A DNA stretch of 64,000 nucleotides, from assembly GCA_002415135.1 (NCBI GenBank), contig DIBY01000016.1, forward strand, positions 421,595 to 485,594, given 5' to 3'. How positions within the stretch are numbered: the first letter of the stretch is position 1; the number at the start of each line of letters is the position of its first letter. Source of the DNA: Flavobacteriales bacterium UBA5040. Lineage in GTDB: Bacteria > Bacteroidota > Bacteroidia > Flavobacteriales > Weeksellaceae. The notes under the pieces are model-generated. The model did no database searches. It was not told the origin of the DNA and saw only the letters and a list, made by a program, of their open reading frames with translations. Below, in pieces: positions 59,370 through 64,000 of the stretch. Both the position numbers and the translations under genes were made by a program.

Positions 59370-60182
59370 ATGAAAACTATTTATTTCTCCCTTTTACTCT
59401 TACTCATTATGATTAATTGTGCGACTGCTACTCCACCGCCCGATCCGATGCCTGCTCACGAAACAATAAATATTGATTCAAAAATTCTCGGTGAAACTCG
59501 CGTCATTAATGTCTGGACGCCTTCGACCTATCAAAATAGTAACGAACCTTTGCCGGTGCTCTATATGCCAGATGGCGGCGAGAAAGAAGATTTCCCGCAC
59601 ATTGCGAATACGCTGGCAGAATTGATTGCAGCCAAAAAAATTCCTCCAACTATATTGGTCGGGATTGAAAATACCCAACGCAGAAGAGATCTTACCGGAG
59701 CAACCCAAGTTGCCACGGACAAAGAAATCGCACCCGTGGTTGGTGGTTCTGCCAACTTTATAAATTTTATTCAAACGGAACTGATTCCAGAGATCAACCG
59801 AAAATACAGAACAACTTCTGAGAAAGGAATTATCGGTGAATCTCTCGCTGGATTATTCGTGACTGAAACCTTTCTGGTGGAACCTGATCTATTCGATTAT
59901 TATATTGCATTTGATCCATCGATCTGGTGGAATGATCATGAACTGGAAAAAACTGCAAAAAACCATTTGGCACAATTCCCGACGACGGAAAAAAGATTTT
60001 GGTTCGCTGGGTCTGGTACTGATTCTATTTTAAACTCCACCAGAAATTTAGCAGATACCATTAGTGAAGGAGGTCTCCGCAATCTAAAATGGTTTTATGC
60101 CGATGAACCAAAAGAAAAGCATAATACTATTTTCCGGGCGACCAAAGAGAACGCGATGATCTGGACTATGAATAAAAATTAA
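59370..60182 (+). CDS. Exported alpha/beta-hydrolase esterase
   Basis: 270 residues. Esterase D/IroE-type alpha/beta hydrolase: VINVWTPSTYQNSNEPLPVLYMPDGGE (about 46-72), a nucleophile elbow GIIGESLAGLF with the Ser (about 155-165), and a C-terminal KHNTIF His. A signal sequence (about 1-20) ends in INCATA, a weak lipobox, so it may be lipidated or secreted. Likely a carboxylesterase, perhaps acting on a siderophore-ester or a peptide ester; the substrate is unknown. The DUF6929-like gene follows directly after the stop codon. Confidence 0.8.
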   Translation: MKTIYFSLLLLLIMINCATATPPPDPMPAHETINIDSKILGETRVINVWTPSTYQNSNEPLPVLYMPDGGEKEDFPHIANTLAELIAAKKIPPTILVGIENTQRRRDLTGATQVATDKEIAPVVGGSANFINFIQTELIPEINRKYRTTSEKGIIGESLAGLFVTETFLVEPDLFDYYIAFDPSIWWNDHELEKTAKNHLAQFPTTEKRFWFAGSGTDSILNSTRNLADTISEGGLRNLKWFYADEPKEKHNTIFRATKENAMIWTMNKN

Positions 60183-61061
60183 TTGCTGGTGGAAGTTCAA
60201 ATACTCAATCGTAAAAAACTGGTCAATATTCCGAGCGGTTCGGGAATTGCCAAAGCGAACGATGGTTATTACGTCATTGGTGACGACTCGCCTTATCTCT
60301 ATTTTTTAGATCAAAACTTTGAGGTCATTTCTAAAATACTTATTTCAGACGATCAAAATTTTAACGGACAAAGAATCATCAAATTAGAAAAAGCAGATTT
60401 CGAAACGCTGGAACTGATTGGTAAAAATGAGTTGGTCATTTTCGGTTCTGGCGGAAAGTCGCCGCAACGGGATGTTTTTGTACAGGTCTTTCTGAACGAA
60501 CAAATTACGGTTGAAAAATATGATTTAACCAGTTTTTATAATCATCTTCGAAGTTTACCCGTTTTAAAAGATGCTGAATTAAATATTGAAGCCACGGCTT
60601 TTCATGAAGGCCAACTTTATCTTTTCAATAGGCGTAAGAATATTATTTTCAAATTTGATTATGGACAATTTTTAAGCTTTCTAAAAGACGACACAGCTTT
60701 GCCAACGATAGAAGTTCACGACTATATTTTGCAAACAATCAACAAGGTGGAGGCTGGTTTTTCCGGCGCTACTATTTTGAAAGATCAACCGAAAATTATT
60801 TTCACCGCTTCTGTGGAGGACACCGATAATCCATATGATGACGGCGAAATCCTGGGAAGTTTTATTGGAATGATCGACATTTCGAATAAGACGGTTTCTG
60901 ATCATTTTGACTACTGCGAACTTTCAAATTCGGAGGAATATTATAAAGTAGAATCAGTGACGATCGAGGAAGAAATCAGTGTTGGAAAAACAAAAATGAT
61001 CTTGATCACTGATGATGACGAAGGAAATTCGATGATTCTTGAAAGTGTGCTTTTGTGGTGA
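60183..61061 (+). CDS. DUF6929-like protein
   Basis: 292 residues, beta-propeller-like pattern with repeated strands (GYYVIGDDSPYLYFLDQNFE; ELVIFGSGGKSPQRDVFV; QLYLFNRRKNIIFKFD; KIIFTASVEDTDNPYDDGE). This resembles the DUF6929 family as I recall it; function unknown. There is no ATG: the stop TAA of the esterase (60180-60182) is followed at once by TTG 60183, or GTG 60189, in the same frame. Translation is thus probably coupled. The protein has no signal peptide. Confidence 0.65.
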   Translation: MLVEVQILNRKKLVNIPSGSGIAKANDGYYVIGDDSPYLYFLDQNFEVISKILISDDQNFNGQRIIKLEKADFETLELIGKNELVIFGSGGKSPQRDVFVQVFLNEQITVEKYDLTSFYNHLRSLPVLKDAELNIEATAFHEGQLYLFNRRKNIIFKFDYGQFLSFLKDDTALPTIEVHDYILQTINKVEAGFSGATILKDQPKIIFTASVEDTDNPYDDGEILGSFIGMIDISNKTVSDHFDYCELSNSEEYYKVESVTIEEEISVGKTKMILITDDDEGNSMILESVLLW

Positions 61062-61735
61062 TCAAGTTTTTTAGAGCATTTGATTGAGCATTTTTTCAGG
61101 AGGCTGAAATTGATGAAAAATATTGTCAGTTGAAGTTTTTGAATCGCAAAATTGTAAAGGCTGATTTTGAAAATTGGTCTCTCTTTACTTCGCTTAGAAA
61201 ATTTTAAGAAGGCAAACTTAAAAATGAAAACGTCGATGGTGTTGCTCTAATTAAAACACGATGGAGTATGAAAGAAATTTGTAAATTTTCTAGCCTTGGC
61301 TGTTCTTTTTTCGTGTAATAAAGTGGCAATTCAAAAGCAGAAATTGGTGCGGTTGGTAAAGTTTTAGAATTTTATGAGGTCAAATCGACCGTTCCTTTGG
61401 ATCTCAAAACCAAAATGTTACCCCAATATCAATACTTTGAACTGAAAACGAGTAAAAGTGTGTTATTGAATAATGATCTGCAATATTTAAAGGAGCACGC
61501 CGGAATATCGCTCATCTCTTCTACTCGACTTTGGTATTTGAGCAATCCAAGTAAGATGAAATCAGAGTAACGCTTCATTTAGAAAATGGAGAAAGGCGGA
61601 ACTATACTTTTTCAACTAAGGATATGAAAGAAATCGATAATCTGTATCCTTCGGTTGAGCATTCTAACCTTTTTATAAAGACGGTGATTACCGATCATTG
61701 GTGAAAGAATTTAGCAGCAAGGTTGGCTGGTAACG
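61062..61735 (+). pseudogene. Frameshifted remnants of one or more genes
   Basis: The stretch shows coding character in shifting frames: IDEKYCQLKFLNRKIVKADF (about 61108-61206), EGKLKNENVDGVALIKTRW (about 61208-61267), a lipoprotein-like start NFLALAVLFSCNKVA (about 61278), LEFYEVKSTVPLDLKTKMLP (about 61363-61569), TLHLENGERRNYTFSTKDMK and a final DYRSLVKEFSSKVGW before TAA at about 61730. Each frame ends at a stop while the next continues in another frame, so at least three frameshifts separate them. The second part seems to have been a small lipoprotein gene. No intact protein can come from it. Confidence 0.65.
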
Positions 61736-61818
61736 ATTGAGCCTTCTGTCCTATTGCTGAGATTGGAAATTAAGAAAGTTTCTTTGTTTGAAAACTGGTT
61801 GTGACCACAGCTGAGTCT

Positions 61819-61890
61819 GCAGCCCGACTTGAACGGAGCTCTTTTTTGCGGAACGAAGTGGAGCAAAAAAAGCGGGAGTGGAAGGCGGAA
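61819..61890 (+). repeat. Structured intergenic repeat, family A copy 2
   Basis: Starts GCAGCCCGACTTGAACGGAG and ends GCGGGAGTGGAAGGC. It is close to copy 1 at 37886-37964. The inner helix TTTTTTGC / GCAAAAAA has a C-G pair where copy 1 has T-A, a compensatory difference. It lies 44 bases beyond the integrase stop codon. Confidence 0.7.
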
Positions 61891-61934
61891 ATGTCTGCCC
61901 AAAAGAAAAGTATAAAAAGACACGCCATCGCTGA

Positions 61935-63029
61935 TCAACGCGGAAAAAGTTTGTCTAACGGCGAGGGTACGCTGGCAACGGTGCGATCGGCGACATGGGT
62001 ATAATTGAGTGTGGTTTTGATATCGTTGTGTCCCAATAATTTTTGAATGAGCGAAATGTCGGTGCCTAATTCCAGGAGATGCGTGGCGTAGGAATGGCGT
62101 AAACTGTGGATGCCGACGGTTTTTTTGATGCCGGCTTTGTTCATACCGATTTTGAAAACGGACTGTGCGCTTCTGATGGCGAATTTGCCGCCGGACTGTC
62201 CTTCGAAGAGGTATATTTTGGGCAGATAGGCTTTGTAATACAGCCGTAAATCTGCCAAAATACTGTGCGGTAAATTGACGTAGCGGTCTTTTTTTCCTTT
62301 GCCTTGTGAGATGAGCACCTTCATTGTTTTGGAGTCGATGTGTTCTATTTTGATGTTCACGATCTCACTTACGCGCAGGCCCATGCCGTAGCATAATTGA
62401 AGGATGAGCTTGTGTTTTGGATTTTCGGTGACCTTCAGCAATTTTAAAATTTCGGTGGTGTTGAGGGCTTTTGGCAAGAGTTGTGGTTTTTTGGGTCTGG
62501 GAATATCGAAGAAAATCTTATCCTGATGCAGTACTTTTTCAAAGTAAAATTTGACGGCATTCATGCGGCTGTGAATTTGATTTTCGGACAGTTTAAGTTC
62601 TTGATGACAGTAGAGAAAATAGCTTTTCAGTTTTTCTTTGGTCAACTCCTGTACGGGAAAGGAGCGAAGAATGTAAAGCAGTTGCGCAAATTCTAAGGAA
62701 TAAACGCGGATGGTATTTTGGCTAAATCCTTTGAGGAGTAATTGATTTTGATAGGTTTGATAAGTAGGTAAATTATTAGGATGGATTTTGAGCAAGACCT
62801 CCTTGCCGACCATTTTTTTGTCGAGGCCGAAGCGTTCCCGATTCGCATTGTTATCGGTGACGTACCAGGATTTTTGGGTGTTTGACCAACGTGCTTTCAC
62901 CTCACTTTTCAGCATTTTGATCAAGGTCTCATCTCTCTGAAATCGTACCCAAATGATATTTTTCCCTTGATGCGTGTCTTCTTGTGGAGTGAAATATTTT
63001 TTATCAAAAACGGGTTGCGCATTTTCCAT
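61935..63029 (-). CDS. Tyrosine recombinase / integrase
   Basis: 364 residues. An N-terminal region of about 85 residues (WVRFQRDETLIKMLKSEVKARW; SWYVTDNNAN), a SAM-like core-binding domain (about 95-180), and the catalytic domain with the pentad Arg (GLRVSEI), Lys (GKGKKDRYV), HxxR (HSLRHSYATHLLE), His (LLGHND) and Tyr (TTLNYTHVA). It is expected to cut and rejoin DNA. It ends SPLDKLFPR, a motif found in XerC-like and integron-type recombinases. Its target site is not seen; a structured repeat lies just beyond its 3' end. No excisionase or phage gene is adjacent. Confidence 0.93.
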   Translation of the reverse strand: MENAQPVFDKKYFTPQEDTHQGKNIIWVRFQRDETLIKMLKSEVKARWSNTQKSWYVTDNNANRERFGLDKKMVGKEVLLKIHPNNLPTYQTYQNQLLLKGFSQNTIRVYSLEFAQLLYILRSFPVQELTKEKLKSYFLYCHQELKLSENQIHSRMNAVKFYFEKVLHQDKIFFDIPRPKKPQLLPKALNTTEILKLLKVTENPKHKLILQLCYGMGLRVSEIVNIKIEHIDSKTMKVLISQGKGKKDRYVNLPHSILADLRLYYKAYLPKIYLFEGQSGGKFAIRSAQSVFKIGMNKAGIKKTVGIHSLRHSYATHLLELGTDISLIQKLLGHNDIKTTLNYTHVADRTVASVPSPLDKLFPR

Positions 63030-63136
63030 AGTTGTAGGTGCGTATTTGAATAGTTAGACTTGCGTGTTTTGTGTAACCATAAAGGTAAAGACATTTTAAG
63101 ACTCTGACAGCGAGGATTTCACCCTAAATGAAAATT

Positions 63137-63167
63137 TTTGTTGAATTGGGAAAGTTGCGTATATTTG
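63137..63167 (+). promoter_or_regulatory. Promoter of gene 63182
   Basis: TTTG (63137-63140), 19 bases, TATATTTG (63160-63167): a perfect match. The predicted start, near 63173, would give a leader of about nine bases before the TTG at 63182. 63155-63174 is identical to the reverse of 46612-46631. Confidence 0.7.
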
Positions 63168-63181
63168 AGAGTTATCTGTAA

Positions 63182-63847
63182 TTGTACAAACCGTTATTAA
63201 CAATAAAAAATTTGAGAACAAAACTACTTTTACTTTCGCTTTTCATAAGTTTAAACGGAATTGCTCAAAGATTAAAAACGTCTAATGTACTTAGAGTTTC
63301 CGACAGCATAATTCTTCAAAATACAAATTCTAATCTTTTTTCATATTTTAGTGTAGACGATGGTTCATATTACTTATATGAAAAAGGAAAACGTTCTACA
63401 ACTGGAAAGTTTTTAGAAAGAAGAAAACTCAAAAAAAACGTTAATGAAATTTGGGTCTTATATTTTTTTAATTATTCTAAAATAGCAGGATTGAAAGCCA
63501 GAACTTGGGTAAAACTCAACAATGAATTAAAGTTAATTGAGCCTGTACTTTTAGAATTTATTCCACAATTTTTATATGATGATCAAAATTCCAATTTTAT
63601 TTCGAAAGAAATCGCGCTGAAAATTGCCGTTGAAAATTTTAAAGAACAAGGAATTAAAATAGATGAACCAGAACTGCGCTTTGACTATAAATTAAATTCT
63701 TATATTTATTTGGTGATTAACAAATTAAATGAATTTAAAAATTCGGCTAACGAACCTGCTGGAAGAACAGAAGTATTAAAAATTAACGCTAAAACTGGAG
63801 AAATAGCAGAAAGATTTGATGGATATTACGGATTAATAATTCGCTGA
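63182..63847 (+). CDS. Secreted orphan protein with a PepSY-like C-terminus
   Basis: 221 residues. A hydrophobic segment (about 14-28, KLLLLSLFISLNGIAQ) acts as a signal peptide. The C-terminal half (ISKEIALKIAVENFKEQGIKIDEPELRFDYK...LKINAKTGEIAERFDG) resembles a PepSY-like domain. No ATG is possible: a TAA lies directly before TTG 63182, and another TTG at 63212 is the second candidate. The gene has a perfect promoter and is followed by an R2 copy, the same plan as the orphan genes of the 43-46 kb array. Confidence 0.65.
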   Translation: MYKPLLTIKNLRTKLLLLSLFISLNGIAQRLKTSNVLRVSDSIILQNTNSNLFSYFSVDDGSYYLYEKGKRSTTGKFLERRKLKKNVNEIWVLYFFNYSKIAGLKARTWVKLNNELKLIEPVLLEFIPQFLYDDQNSNFISKEIALKIAVENFKEQGIKIDEPELRFDYKLNSYIYLVINKLNEFKNSANEPAGRTEVLKINAKTGEIAERFDGYYGLIIR

Positions 63848-63872
63848 AAAACAACTACAGATAACAGCGGTT

Positions 63873-63972
63873 TTGCAATAGTGCGGGATTTTCGCAAGTT
63901 TAAAGATTTTAGTTATTTTGAAGTTTAGTTTATAATAGAAAGATGTTTCATATTAAGCCGCACCATCGCAAA
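63873..63972 (+). repeat. R2 repeat, copy c, with imperfect terminal inverted repeats
   Basis: The ends TTTGCAATAGTGCGG (63873-63887) and CCGCACCATCGCAAA (63958-63972) are complementary except at two positions. The interior has TCGCAAGTTTA, TTGAAGTTTAGTTTATAAT and ATTAAGCCG, as in copy b (45733-45834). It begins 26 bases after the stop of gene 63182. Confidence 0.75.
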
Positions 63973-64000
63973 GCCGCAAAACGTCAGGCTGTGAATAAAC

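Noticed and set aside
61935..63058. Integron integrase with attI/attC sites
   Set aside because: GTTAGAC, fitting the short GTTRRRY core, occurs before the integrase start (about 63052-63058) and inside its 3' end, and the protein ends SPLDKL. But a 7-base degenerate motif is expected by chance, the extra IntI-specific domain was not recognised, and no cassette array adjoins the gene.

Overview
The window is chromosomal DNA from a low-GC Bacteroidota, most probably Flavobacteriales/Weeksellaceae (the Chryseobacterium/Kaistella group). The signs are: start sites without Shine-Dalgarno sequences, promoters of the Bacteroidota type (TTTG about 17-19 bases before TAnnTTTG), a secreted amylase ending in a type IX secretion (T9SS) sorting domain, the gliding/T9SS lipoprotein GldD, a TonB receptor with an N-terminal carboxypeptidase-regulatory-like domain, and several Bacteroidota-only small proteins. 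I saw no rRNA, tRNA or CRISPR array.

Layout. 1-3325: minus-strand operon of a small His/Cys-rich protein, a TonB-dependent receptor and a lipoprotein (candidate metal uptake). 3444-5559: pfkA-gapA glycolytic operon. 5920-15396: mixed housekeeping and envelope genes (MpaB/Lcp-like oxygenase, T9SS amylase, DUF4230, LuxE-like acyltransferase, secreted hydroxyisourate hydrolase, lpxH, queD, YIP1). 15538-20328: glyoxylate shunt aceB-aceA with a divergent RamB/ShfR-like regulator and two palindromic operators. 20408-32021: comF, upp, der, LemA/DUF2207 pair, pnp, and an acyl-CoA dehydrogenase plus cytochrome P450 pair. 32111-38200: a large SF1 helicase-nuclease (possible defence protein), HopJ-family protein and structured repeats. 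38257-42665: YrpB-like flavin enzyme, GNAT, DEAD-box helicase, cupin.

42885-46650 looks accessory. It is a one-strand run of small unrelated genes and a HigBA-type toxin-antitoxin pair, most separated by about 100-130 bp repeats (families R1 and R2). R2 carries imperfect terminal inverted repeats, and a third copy lies behind a similar orphan gene at the right edge (63873-63972). 47005-51561: two periplasmic SurA/PpiC-type chaperones, a small membrane protein and a PfkB kinase. 51712-56434: gldD, a triple 232-bp tandem repeat, mutY, HU, a 29-residue ribosomal-like protein and RNase G. 56634-63029 is decaying: an NTF2-like lipoprotein with a stop codon in its signal peptide, a vanadium-haloperoxidase-like gene with an amber codon, a frameshifted remnant, and a tyrosine recombinase beside a structured repeat.

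The most unusual signals are the cassette-like array with gene-associated inverted-repeat elements, four interrupted genes, the tandem repeat upstream of gldD where ssb/gldE would often be expected, and structured intergenic repeats with a compensatory base change. Functions come from recognised motifs only; no database search was run.
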